Below are positions 1 through 9,179 of a DNA stretch of 64,000 nucleotides, piece after piece (the stretch's first letter is position 1; every line of letters starts with the position of its first letter). The stretch is from the NCBI RefSeq assembly GCF_022539505.1, contig NC_061508.1:34962256-35026255 (forward strand), given 5' to 3'. The notes under the pieces were generated by a model that did not search any database, was not told where the DNA came from, and saw nothing but the letters and a program-made list of their open reading frames with translations. This stretch comes from Lolium rigidum. Taxonomy: Eukaryota; Streptophyta; Magnoliopsida; Poales; Poaceae. The position numbers were made by a program, and so were the translations under genes.

Positions 1-260
1 TGGGTTAGATGTAAGGGATGTGCGCGAAGGCTTAGATGTAAGGGCATCTCCAGCGGCGCGACGCATTTCGGACGCTCAAAAGTGGTCTCGAGCGTTCGTT
101 TGCGTCGCCCCGCGGACATATTTTGTCCGCTCGTCCGTTTGCGTCTGGGTGTGCTCCCACCGGGAACGGTCCATTTTTTTGAATTGCAACATAGTAAAAA
201 CATTAAAAGTAGTACATAAAAATGCATAAAAACTATACAAAGTAGATCTATAAGCCTAGA

Positions 261-763
261 CTACTTGCTTCCTGACGGGCCGGCACCGTCGTTGCGTCGC
301 TCCGTCGCTCGCTTCTCCGCCGCCTCCCGCGCGGCCGCTATGGCTCGGGGTGCGCCGCCGCGTCCTCTTGCGAGCACTGCTCCAGCCTCGCGTTGGCGGC
401 CTCGTCCTTGAGCGTCTCGAAAGACTCGATGAGGGCCCGCTGCTCGCCGCCTTCTCCTCCGGCGTCGGCGCATCGGGGTCATCGGATGACCAAGATATCT
501 CCGAGTCGGAGTCCTCGGCTCGCGGCGGCAGCCGCCAGCCTGCGCTGTTCCAGCTCGGCGTCCAACGCCGTGTGGCCCGCCAGCTCCTCCTGTGCTTCCT
601 TCTCCGCTTCAGCCAGGGCCGCGGTGTCCCTGACCGGGTGGAGGAGATCGGTGCTATCTTCGGAGTCGACCTCCTCGGAGGAGCTCGACGCCGGAGGAGG
701 TGGAGTGGGAGGTGAAGGTGGAGGTGGAGGCGCGGCAGCCTGGCCGCGTCCGGCGCTGCTCAT
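261..763 (-). pseudogene. hypothetical transposon-borne ORF, frameshifted
   Basis: The minus-strand ATG at 763 opens 94 codons with a Pro/Ser-rich start (runs of P, then SSSSEEVDSEDS) followed by an Ala/Glu/Leu-rich, probably helical stretch, and stops at 479. A second frame overlaps at 479-482 and continues 73 codons to 261 (ending GAGPSGSK), so this was probably one ORF of about 165 codons split by a one-base indel. No catalytic domain is recognised and no function is proposed. The TATA box 82 bp upstream and the position inside a TIR element suggest a transposon-encoded or captured gene. Confidence 0.35.
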
Positions 764-844
764 GGTGGATCTGCTTGGAGGAAGCGGCGCTACAGCTGCG
801 GCGGCTAGGGTTTGTGGGGAGGAGATGAGATGGTCGCGCCCCTG

Positions 845-852
845 TATATATA
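845..852 (-). promoter_or_regulatory. TATA box of the ORF in the first TIR element
   Basis: The minus strand reads CTATATATAC, 82 bp upstream of the ATG at 763. This leaves room for a start site about 30 bp downstream and a 50-bp leader. It stands out in otherwise GC-rich DNA. Confidence 0.45.
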
Positions 853-1381
853 GCGCGGAGGCAGGGCGACGGCCGCGCCACGCGTGGCATCGCCATTACT
901 ACGTGCGCAGAGGTAGGCGACGGCCGCGTGGCATCGCCATTAACGCGGCCGCAGACTGCCGAAGCGACGCCTCGGTGCCAGTACTAACGGAGAAGACGCA
1001 TCGACGTTGCGCACGCTCGCGGAAGCCGAGGCACGCCATTAACGCGGCCCTGCAAAGGCTACAGCGCGCCGCCCGGAAGTAATGCCGCGGAAGAGGAAGC
1101 AGTTGTGCCGCTGCCAGGCGGGCCCGCGCGAGGACCGAGCGGACACTCGGAGCGACCGCCGAGCGGACACTCGGAGCGACCGCCGAGCGTCCATGCGCCA
1201 GGTTTGCGTCTCTGCGGACGGCCCGGTCACTTTGCGTCGCCCCGCTGGAACAGACCCCAGACGCATTTCCGGTCACGGCGGACACAAACGGTCGCTAAGT
1301 GATGTGCGCGGTTGGCACACACCCGCGGAGAACCCTCCATCCACCAGCGCTCAGAAGGTACCGTCACCGCGCGGGTTTGTC

Positions 1382-1640
1382 AGTGCCGAGCAAAAGCACA
1401 ACCGACTCACGGTGCGGAGGGTCTTTTCCATGGCCGTCTGAGCTTTGCGTTTGGGTGTTTGCGTTTTATTTGAATGGAGACGGCTGTCGGCTCGGCACCC
1501 GGCCGTTGCTGCTCGTAGCCACCCGCCCGTAAATCGTTTCCTAAAAACACTCGGCGGACTGCAGACGAGAGATGTGCAATGTGGAGCCGCCCTACTTTAT
1601 AAATATATTTCGCTTACCAAAAAGGATCCAGCCCGATGGA
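1382..1640 (+). repeat. direct-repeat block A-B, first copy
   Basis: A (1382-1532) starts AGTGCCGAGCAAAA and is repeated at 5745-5922 with about 85-90% identity by eye. B (1571-1640, around GTGGAGCC...AAATAT..TTCGCTT) is repeated at 8157-8215. Here A and B are adjacent; in the second copy a 2.2-kb Harbinger remnant separates them, so the adjacent state is probably ancestral. Confidence 0.6.
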
Positions 1641-1955
1641 ATCGTAGCAATATTTTATATTTTCCTCGGTTTCTACACCAGTTACATCAGGAGCTGCCAT
1701 TTCCCCATGTACGTCTTGGCATTCGTGTACTGCATCTTTTGCCCTGACCATTATTCTCAGTTTATCACTGAGATCGCCGCGCATGAATTGCAGTTTTGGA
1801 GCCAGTTTGGTTACTCACAAGTCCCTTTCTTGCATCCATATCGGTAGCTTAGCTGGCCGCATATGGAATCTCTGCATCGCACTAATTTTATGGCAGCTCA
1901 ACAGTAGCCTCGCGAGGCATAGCCGTCCCTTCCTTACCAAAGAAAGAAAAAAGGA

Positions 1956-2240
1956 ATGACGCGGATGTTTGATTTGGTCGTTTTCGCTCGGCATGGCTCC
2001 AGCGGTGGTGAGATCAAGTCGATGATCAGTATCTTTGTGGCGGCCTCCTTCGTCCATGTGAAGGGCCAGTTGAATGAAGCAGCGCACTTGTTAGCTAAAT
2101 TGAGCAGTAGTGTTTCCTCATGTGAGGTTTTTAATTCTATTCCGGATTGTATCCAGAGAACTCTTTATACTGTTTTTTTTCAGATCCTCTTTGTATTGTT
2201 GTTATTTTATCAATAAAGCGTTGTTTCCTGTTAAAAAAAA
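1956..2240 (+). pseudogene. RNase H-like C-terminal fragment with retroposed 3' end
   Basis: An open frame of 86 codons contains GGEIK...FVAASFVHVK..LNEAAHLLAK, the C-terminal pattern of plant RNase H-like domains found in LINE ORF2 and stand-alone RVT_3 proteins (the N/H-E-A-A-H-x-LA motif is diagnostic). An AATAAA at 2212-2217 and a run of eight A at 2233-2240 follow, as expected of a reverse-transcribed 3' end. The N-terminal catalytic part is missing. Either a LINE end or a retroposed RNase H-like gene would fit. Confidence 0.5.
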
Positions 2241-2376
2241 CTGCCGCCTCTGCAAATGTTGGGAAGGCGGGATACGGGACGTTTCCCCTTAACTCCACAG
2301 TGCACTCGATCCCCTCGCCCCTTTCTTGCATCCATATCGGTAGCTTAGCTGGCCGCATGGAATCCCTGCATTCCAC

Positions 2377-2616
2377 GTGTTTTATAGCAGCCCAACATTT
2401 GGCTCGCGAGGCATGTTTGATTTGGGCGCTTGCGCTCGGCATGGCTCTAGCGGTGGTGAGATCAAATGGATGATCATTGTCTTTGTGGCGGCCTCGTTCG
2501 TCCATGTGAAGCGTCATTTGAATGAAGCAGCGCACTTGTTAGCTAAATTGAGCCGTAGTGTTTCATCGTGTGAGGTTTTTAATTCTGTCCCGGAATCTAT
2601 CCGTAGAACTCTTTAG
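2377..2616 (+). pseudogene. second RNase H-like fragment
   Basis: This 79-codon frame repeats the fragment at 1956-2216 with substitutions (FVHVKRHLNEAAHLLAKLSR) and stops after RRTL. It lacks the AATAAA and poly-A seen after the first copy and runs straight into the third copy of the cassette landmark, so it arose by DNA duplication and not by separate retroposition. Confidence 0.45.
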
Positions 2617-2745
2617 AGCCATTTTGGTTACTCCCAAGCCCCTTTCTTGCATCCATATCGGTAGCTTAGCTGGCCGCATATGGAATCTCTGCATCACACT
2701 AATTTTATAGCAGCCCAACAATTGCCTCGCGAGGCATGTTTGCCC

Positions 2746-3578
2746 AGCACTTTTTTAGCTTTGTAAAATACAAAAGAAAATGGTAGAAAATTTTAAAAAT
2801 AAAATATTTTATGATTCATGTATATTACGCAACCTACTATTAGGGGAAATTAACAAATTTGAATTTCGAATTTTTTGGCAAAAAAAAGTTTAGAAAAAGT
2901 AAAATGGCATTAACTTTTGCATCAACGTCGGAATTTTTTTATAATATATCAAAATGATCGTGCGAGAAAGTTACATCCGAATTCACCTGGGTTTACGCGG
3001 TTAGAAATTTTTTAGATTTTCTAATTCCAAATGGAAATAAAAAAAGCAGGAAGATTTTAGTTTTTACCAAAAATTCAGTATTTTCTATTTTTAAATTTTT
3101 TAAATTAAACTAATAACTCCTTCCTGCATAAAGATAACTATTACTTAATCATAAAGGTTAGCCAATTTATAGATTCTCAAATTTTCAGGTTTAAGGTTTT
3201 GCAAAAAATATTATTTATTTATTTAGTCAAGATTATTATTACATCGTTACTTTTGTTTATTAAAAAATTATTTGCAATTCAAATAATAAAGAAGTATGAT
3301 ATCGTGACCAACATGTTAATAGGATTAATATGATACTAGTATCAATAACACGCGCGCGAAACACTTGGAAGCGAGATGGGGAGGAACTCGAAACTTAAGC
3401 GTGCTAGTGTTGTAGTAGTGGGTGGATGATTGACCGAGCAGTAAGTTTGATCACGAGTAAGTAATTTGACTAGAGATTAAGCGTAGTTAGAAACTAAACT
3501 TATCAAATAACTAAAATACTAGAAATTCTGAAGAAGAAAAAAAAGATAAAAAGAAAGTGGAAAATAATTAGAAAAAAT
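2746..3578. other. AT-rich stretch without gene
   Basis: Very AT-rich, with homopolymer runs and stops in all frames. It looks like decayed intergenic DNA; no TIR, LTR or tail was recognised. Confidence 0.5.
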
Positions 3579-3584
3579 GTGGAT

Positions 3585-3755
3585 ACAAAAATGGCACCGG
3601 TAGCGGGTACTGCCGTGGCAGCATTGCACCGGTTCGCAACACAACCGGTGCTAAAGGAGGAAGCCTTTAGTGCCGATTGCTTTAAACCAATTATACAACC
3701 GGTGCAAAAGTCAGTTACGAACCGATGCTATAGGCCTGTTTCTACCGGTGTGTTG
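3585..3755. mobile_element. CACTA-like subterminal fragment
   Basis: Repeated ACCGG/CCGGT motifs (CACCGG, ACCGGTGCTAAAGG, ACCGGTGCAAAAG) end at 3737-3755 in GCCTGTTTCTACCGGTGTG. Its reverse complement starts CAC.CCGGTAGAAACAGGC, close to the CACTA terminal consensus CACTGGTAGAAA. Only a short, degenerate piece remains. Confidence 0.35.
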
Positions 3756-3759
3756 CGAA

Positions 3760-4950
3760 GAAAAGCAACAGAAAAATCTTGCAACGTGTGTAATTGCTAA
3801 AGCATGACGAGTCCATTTTTCTCCACAGTTGAGTGTTTTCATGCTTCAGTGCTGATAATTTCTCTACTTAATTTTAGATTGTAGATATACGGCAGAACGC
3901 CGACGATTTTGATTGCTGATACTGTTCACTTTTGTTCATGCCATGTGTATTAGGAAGAAACGCCTAAATTAATCAAAACTTGGCAATCTTTCTCATGACA
4001 CTGTGAGAAAGTGCATCCGCCAAACGTGTTAGTATAATAAGCGATTAAATCATTGCAGAAAGCAGACGGAAGACAATGTTTAGTAACGCAGTTCGGCAAT
4101 AAACGCCTATATCTGTGAGGCTTGCTTTACGGGTGCTTCTCTCCAGGTACTATCATAGTACCGATGACGACAAGCTCACCACGGTATACAGACACGTTAG
4201 ATCTACAAATGTCACGCCGGTCCAGCGTCCCTGCCATGGGCGATCTAATCGCTTATTATGCTAACAAGTTGTATCAGTGTTGTATGACATCTTGTCTCAG
4301 AAAATCAATTTTGTGTCTAATCTAGCTTTCGGGTTGTCTATTTTGGCTACCCCGGATGCTTTTATATATTAAGCTCAGGTTACAGAGTTCGACTCCAACA
4401 CATAACCTACCCGCACAGTTCAAGTTTAACTGTAGCCTATACATATATTCGACACAAGTTCAACATCACGCATAGCAATGCACGGGTATTTAGCTAGTCT
4501 CAGTGCTCTAGCCATAGATTTGTTTTCCGGTTAATCGATTTGCACCAATGTTTTCCGTTATTCTTAAATTAGAGTTCGCATTTCCCCACTTTATTTCATG
4601 CCATTTAAGTTCTCCATCTTGCCTTGACCATTCTGAATGCACAAAAAAGAAATTAAAGGAAAACATAATCTTCCTGATTCATTAGATGATTAATTAGGAA
4701 ACTTGAGGAACTCCATCCATGTTCAATAGCAAGTAAGTATTACAAAGAAGATGGCAGAAAAACTACATTACAAAATGGGCAACATAAAGAGAGGAAAAAC
4801 TACATTACGATTATCTTACTTCATCATCCTGGCTGCAACCACTGGATACTAAATCTATGTCGACCTTGCAGTAAATAACCAAGCACTAAGTCTTTCAGTC
4901 TAGCACTAGTTACCGTTTCTCGTCCCCTCGCGTGGTATGTCAGTCCTCAG
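3760..4950. other. gene-poor stretch with one element-end motif
   Basis: No supported coding region. At 4466-4498 the minus strand reads ACTAGCTAAATACCCGTGC, a motif also present on the plus strand at 56452-56478 (CTAGGTGAATACCCGTGC); it probably marks a repetitive element end. The rest is unassigned and may include the 3' UTR of the gene at 4954-5373. Confidence 0.35.
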
Positions 4951-4953
4951 TAA

Positions 4954-5373
4954 TCACTCCTCGCCGTCTACAATGGCGAGAATGAGGACGAGCACAAGTG
5001 CCACGGCGACCGTGAGGAGAAACACGGAGATGAATGCCAGAACGGCGAGCCGCCGCTCTCTACTTCCGGACGCCCGGGCGCGGTCGAGGCGGACGACGAT
5101 GGCCACGAGGGCGGCCACAGCGCAGGAGGCGAACAATATGAGGAGGAGGACGAGGAGGATGACGGCCAGGAAGGCAGCCCACAGGGCGATGCGGATGACG
5201 CCGATGGCCGTGTCGACGAGGACGCCGACGGCCGCGTCGAGGAGGCGGTGGCTGCGCACGGGCGCGGCGTCGGGGCCGTGGAGGAGGAATGCGGGGGCAT
5301 GTTGCTGCATGGCACGGCTGAAGGAGACGCGGAGGGCAAACGCGGCGGCGTCGGAGAGGAGGGAAGCCGCCAT
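4954..5373 (-). CDS. small multi-span membrane protein, unknown function
   Basis: Reading from the ATG at 5373 (a GTG six bases upstream is in frame but unlikely in a plant) gives 139 residues ending in VDGEE. Residues 1-40 are amphipathic. About residues 44-95 form a long hydrophobic block that can hold two membrane helices, interrupted by a basic RLDRARASGSRERR loop (about 96-109), followed by a third helix (about 110-135). Codons are strongly GC3-rich, as in many single-exon grass genes, while flanking DNA is not, which supports coding. Family not recognised. Upstream on the minus strand a TATTAAA at 5502-5508 could be a weak TATA box. The 5' flank carries direct-repeat block A (5745-5922). 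A product in an internal membrane or plasma membrane is inferred from hydrophobicity only. Confidence 0.6.
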   Translation of the reverse strand: MAASLLSDAAAFALRVSFSRAMQQHAPAFLLHGPDAAPVRSHRLLDAAVGVLVDTAIGVIRIALWAAFLAVILLVLLLILFASCAVAALVAIVVRLDRARASGSRERRLAVLAFISVFLLTVAVALVLVLILAIVDGEE

Positions 5374-5724
5374 TGTCACAGCCGGTTTGGGAAGCTAGAG
5401 TCTGGAAGTGGTGCCAAGGGGTGGGAAGATCAGTGGAGAAGAATAGCTTTGTGTGAGAGATTAATGGTGGTCGGATGGGAAGGGATCAGGGAGGGGGGTC
5501 GTTTAATAGGCATGAGGAATGAGGAATTGGGGATGCAGCCGCTGCACATCATTGGGCAAATGCATTTTTTTTCTTTACTTCAGAGAGAAAGAGAGGATGG
5601 AAATGCGAATTTACAGCGAAGGATTAGCTGGAACTGATGCGCGCGACTGCCGGCTGCAGTTGCGAATGGTTTTCCTCCCCCGCTACAGCTACGGCCTACG
5701 GCCTACGTCCCTCCCTGCTAGCTA

Positions 5725-5744
5725 GAGAGAGAGAGAGAGAGAAA
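5725..5744. repeat. GA microsatellite
   Basis: About nine GA units directly next to repeat block A. Such runs are common in plant 5' flanks and here mark the junction of the block. Confidence 0.8.
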
Positions 5745-5922
5745 AGTGCCGAGCAAAACCACAACCGACTCACGGTGCGGAGGGTCTTTTCCATGGCCGT
5801 CTCGGGTTTGCTCTGCGTTTTCGTTTTGTTTCAAGGTGACGAATGGAGACGGCTGTCGGCTGGGCACCCGACCGTTGCCTGTTGCCGGCTTGCGCTCGTA
5901 GCCGCCCGTCCGTAAATTATTT
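5745..5922 (+). repeat. direct-repeat block A, second copy
   Basis: Homologous to 1382-1532: AGTGCCGAGCAAAACC, then ACTCACGGTGCGGAGG, CCATGGCCGTCT and GGAGACGGCTGTCGGCT in the same order. Its partner B follows only at 8157, beyond an insertion. Confidence 0.65.
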
Positions 5923-8150
5923 GTTGAGGGTTTTTTGCTCGCACGCTCCTCAACTATGCCGTAAGGGAACGAAAAAATATATTAATGTTTGGATTTTGGA
6001 AGCGGTCAGCCTTATGGCAAATACGGTTCTCAAAACATTCCCAGGGCAATTTTTCCAGGACCAGCCCTCGGCGCGACGAGAATCGACAACACTGTGTACG
6101 CAGGAGCTCGGCGGGAGATGGCGGGAGAAGGTGACATTCCGACGGTGTCACGCGGCAAAGTGGGGATCGTTACCTCCAATCCATTAGGCCCCGCCCAAAA
6201 TCCCCATTTCCCTCCCTTTAGAGACCGGCGGTGGCGGGGACGGCGATCTACCACTCCAGAAGATTGCTTCTACTCTTGCACCGTACCATCACCGTCTCTC
6301 GTAGAGGAGCTCATCTTCTTGGTCACCAGCACTAGGCCCGCTTCTCCATGTGCAGTGAAGATAGAGGCTGCTCTCCTTCTTCTCCGGCCCAAGCTCCTCT
6401 CCGTCGTTCTACATGGCGGGGGTAAGCGACACTCTTCTTTTATACTCTCTGGCCTAGTGGTAGATCCATTTACCTACAATTATGTAGCGTCGATTTAGGA
6501 TGAATCGTAGATCGATTTGATTAAGGCAAGCACATCCAGCTTCTGCATCGCGCCATTGCACTCATCTCACCTACGGTCCAATGTTACCAAGAGATCAGAA
6601 GAAGATGGTAAACCTGAACAACATCTACAACTGCAATGATGTAGAGGCAACCAAGATGCTTCAGATACAAGAGACCCTTTCTATGCACTTGTCAAAACGT
6701 TAAGGGAGCACCTCCGTGGAAGAGTAAGTTGCCATGTTTCTTCATGTTGTGCGTCACAGCCCCAGAGGTTTAGAGTGATCCATAGCACATTCTAGCAATC
6801 AATGGAAACTATTTCTCGCTACTTCCAACAGGTGTTGTTTGTAGTTGGAGAGCTCAGAGGCGAAATGATCAAGCCACCATCCAAGAACACACCCCAGGAT
6901 CAAGAACAGTTACAGATGGTGGCCATATTTCAGGGTCAGCAGTTATCACATTCTTTTATTTCTTCATACTAGTGCTATGGTTCGAAACATGACCGTGTCT
7001 TGGCTTCTTCACACGATTGTACTGAGGCTATTGATTGTACTCATGTTACTGTAAGGGTTTCCAAAGAACAGTCTTCAGCGTTCAAGAGGAGGAGGCACTA
7101 CACCAGCTAGAGTGGCCTAGTTGTTGTGGATTTCGATCTAAAATTTGCATATGTTATAGCTGGTTAGGAGGGTCCTGCTCATGATGCAAGCAATTAGGCT
7201 GACAGCTTGTCTAGGCATGATGGGTTAAAAATCTTTGATGGCAAGTTCTACCTAGCAGATGTTGGATATACATGCATGCCTAGGATTCTATCACCATTTA
7301 GGAAAACAAGGTACCATCTCAACGAATTTAGTGCAAGGAACAGACCCAAAAGTACTAAGGTGTTGTTCAATTTGAGACACTCAAGGCTTAGAGTCACCGT
7401 CGAGAGAGCTTTTGTTGTTTTGAAGGATAGGTTTAAGGTCCTTGACCAGAAACCCTTCCGCACTTACGAGACTCAAGTGAAGTTGGTTCTTGATTGTTGG
7501 ATCATTCACAACTGGGTCTTAGTTTGGGGCGAAAATGACTATTTTCAAGAAACTGTTGTGCCTGATGATGTTGAGACTAGCCATGGCGTGGACTAAGGCG
7601 ACAACGAAGCGTGGAAGAACAAGAGTCTGGAGTGGGCAAATGCAATGTGGCAAGACAGAGGCAATGCCACCATCTGAGAAGAAGAAAGCCCCCCACCTTT
7701 GATAAACTACCCTCATTCATAGTAGCTAGAAACCATGCTTATGAATTTCCATTTGTAGTAGCTAGGGACTATGCCTATGAACTGTCATTCATAGTAGCTA
7801 GGAACTTTGTTTATGAACTGCGGTACTGTCAGTATGAACTGTCATAACTTCTTTATGTCATTGTGGTGATAGTATGGTAACGTCTAGTAGAGAGAAACGG
7901 TAACCGCAACTGTTCCTTGGATGTTACCAGACATCCAATGTTGCATCGGCAAGGCCATTTAGACTAAGCTACGGGCAACCAATCATTGGAACCTTTTTTG
8001 ACCCTAGTGATGCAACTCATACCCCAAACAAACCGCCAAAAGTTGCTCGAAGTCTACCTCCAGAGAGCTTCAAAATCAGCCCAGGCTATACCAAGCGTGC
8101 AGTAAAAGCACTCCGCGGATGGTGGGATGCAATAGTGGGCTAGGGATGAG
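5923..8150 (+). mobile_element. degenerate PIF/Harbinger-type element
   Basis: Bounded by comparison with the uninterrupted block at 1382-1640: A ends near 5922 and B resumes near 8157. The interior encodes a decayed Harbinger DDE transposase (7111-7596). No clean TIR or 3-bp TSD could be fixed, so the ends are approximate. The 6.1-7.1 kb part has no readable second (Myb-like) ORF. Confidence 0.5.
7111..7596 (+). pseudogene. PIF/Harbinger DDE transposase fragment
   Basis: One frame reads through the C-terminal half of a Harbinger (HARBI1/PIF, DDE_4) transposase: VVVDFDLKFAYVIAG, AHDAS, GKFYLADVGY, LFNLRHSRLRVTVERAF and LVLDCWIIHNW. The Asp of the VDFD segment, the Asp of LADVGY and the Glu of VERAF fit the expected DDE residues. 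Two in-frame TAG codons (7165-7167, where the family has Trp; 7195-7197) and a third at 7108-7110 kill the frame; no frameshift is needed after 7111. The N-terminal part is not recognisable. Plant members normally exceed 350 residues, so about 160 remain. A dead copy. Confidence 0.75.
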
Positions 8151-8156
8151 AGTTTT

Positions 8157-8215
8157 GCCATGTGGAGCCCAACTTTGTAAATATTTCGCTTGCTTGTCCA
8201 AGGATCCAGTCCAAT
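8157..8215 (+). repeat. direct-repeat block B, second copy
   Basis: TGTGGAGCC, AACTTTGTAAATATTTCGCT and AAGGATCCAG match 1578-1632 in order. It marks the right flank of the Harbinger insertion. Confidence 0.5.
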
Positions 8216-9169
8216 TCAGAGTAGGATTTGGTTAACCATTGATCTTTTGGTTTCAAACCTGTTTAACCATTTTATATTAAAGTATAATATAGGTTAACCA
8301 TTAGGTTACTATGGTAGAAATGGTTAACCATTGGTTATTAAGGTTTGAACCACTTTTAACATTGTGCAACAGTAAAATAGCACAAACCGTTGTTAGATGA
8401 GAATATATTATACCAAATTTTAATCGGCTTGGTAGCTTGAAACCTCAATGAAAAAATTCGCAGAAGTTTCAGTTCATTGCAAGACGTCTTACTATTTTTT
8501 TGTTTTAACGCAGCAGCAGCGCACGCACTGCACCTAGCTAGCTGTGCTAGCATACGCCGCCCAGATTTTCTAGCCACACACACTAGCTAGCAGCAGCAGC
8601 AACGTATCGCCGGAGGGCTGGCCGAGCGGGACAGCCAGCAAGCGCCGCAAGCTGTTGCTGCCGCTGCCAAACTACTCGAGGCGGCGAGCCACACTCCCAG
8701 CCAGCCCAGGTTTTGCAGCCACGCACAAGCAATCAGCAGCGACGCAACAGTCCACGAGGGTGTGTGTGCGGGCCTGCCGGCGAGCACAGCGAGCTGCTGC
8801 TGCCGATGTTTTGGGGCGGCAAGCAGGCATGTGCAATGGCCGGCGAGCATAGCGAGCTGCTGCTGCCAAGGTTTTCGGGCGGCGAGCAGGCATGTGCAAT
8901 CAAGCGGGCGAGCGTGCAGGTGCGCATGGCGAACTGGCTGAGGGACGGACAACAAACAGCTGCAGCGGCGAGTGTCGAGCATGCAGAAATATTAAGGTGA
9001 AGCCATATGCACGGTAGCCAGCAGGAATGCAGGATGCCAGTGGAACCGAAGATATTAAGGTTCATAACAAATCTGTGAAAAGAGTGTTCACGCACAAAAC
9101 ATGATAGTATCAAGGTGAAACCATATACCCAGAGGGAGAAAAACTGCAAGCTGAACAATGCTATAGTTT
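8216..9169. other. gene-poor stretch left of the LINE
   Basis: 8228-8345 has several GGTTAACCATT motifs in both orientations (an imperfect inverted repeat, possibly a small MITE). 8500-9000 is GC-rich with GCAGCAGC-type runs and the 63-bp tandem repeat. ORFs here are low-complexity and overlap on both strands; none is supported. Confidence 0.35.
8776..8901. repeat. 63-bp tandem duplication
   Basis: Two copies (8776-8838, 8839-8901) starting GCCGGCGAGCA.AGCGAGCT, differing at a few positions. The period is a multiple of three, so every frame through it stays open, which explains the overlapping ORFs. Confidence 0.75.
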
Positions 9170-9179
9170 ACAGGAGCAT
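9170..9179. repeat. LINE target-site duplication, left
   Basis: ACAGGAGCAT, identical to 14192-14201 immediately after the A tail. Confidence 0.8.

Larger units (their letters stand above)
42..1256 (-). mobile_element. TIR DNA transposon, class uncertain, non-autonomous
   Basis: The left end (42-60, GGGCATCTCCAGCGG) is matched in inverted orientation at the right end (1227-1256); both share CCAGCGG-GCGACGCA with one mismatch. The interior is GC-rich and holds a minus-strand ORF behind a TATA box. A two-copy 24-bp tandem repeat lies at about 1138-1186. No convincing target-site duplication is next to these ends, though a 15-bp near-match (TAAGGGATGTGCGCG at 12-26, TAAGTGATGTGCGCG at 1294-1308) lies just outside. 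Superfamily is not assigned. Confidence 0.45.
1795..2745 (+). repeat. triplicated cassette with RNase H-like fragments
   Basis: The landmark CTTTCTTGCATCCATATCGG, followed by a conserved stretch of about 80 bp, occurs at 1824, 2320 and 2640. Copies 1 and 3 share a longer upstream context (GAGCCA.TTTGGTTACTC). Copies 1 and 2 run on into an RNase H-like coding fragment; copy 3 ends near 2740 in AT-rich DNA. Spacings of about 496 and 320 bp show unequal loss after duplication. Confidence 0.6.

Noticed and set aside
2746..3578. Possible LTR retrotransposon in AT-rich DNA
   Set aside because: No TG...CA long direct repeats, primer-binding site or polypurine tract seen.
4937..5398. Plus-strand 153-codon ORF opposite the membrane-protein gene
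   Set aside because: Arg/Thr/Ala-rich antisense shadow of a GC3-rich gene; the minus frame gives coherent membrane helices.
8733..9158. Minus-strand 141-codon ORF
   Set aside because: Low complexity, built partly on the 63-bp tandem duplication, overlapped by open frames on both strands, no domain.
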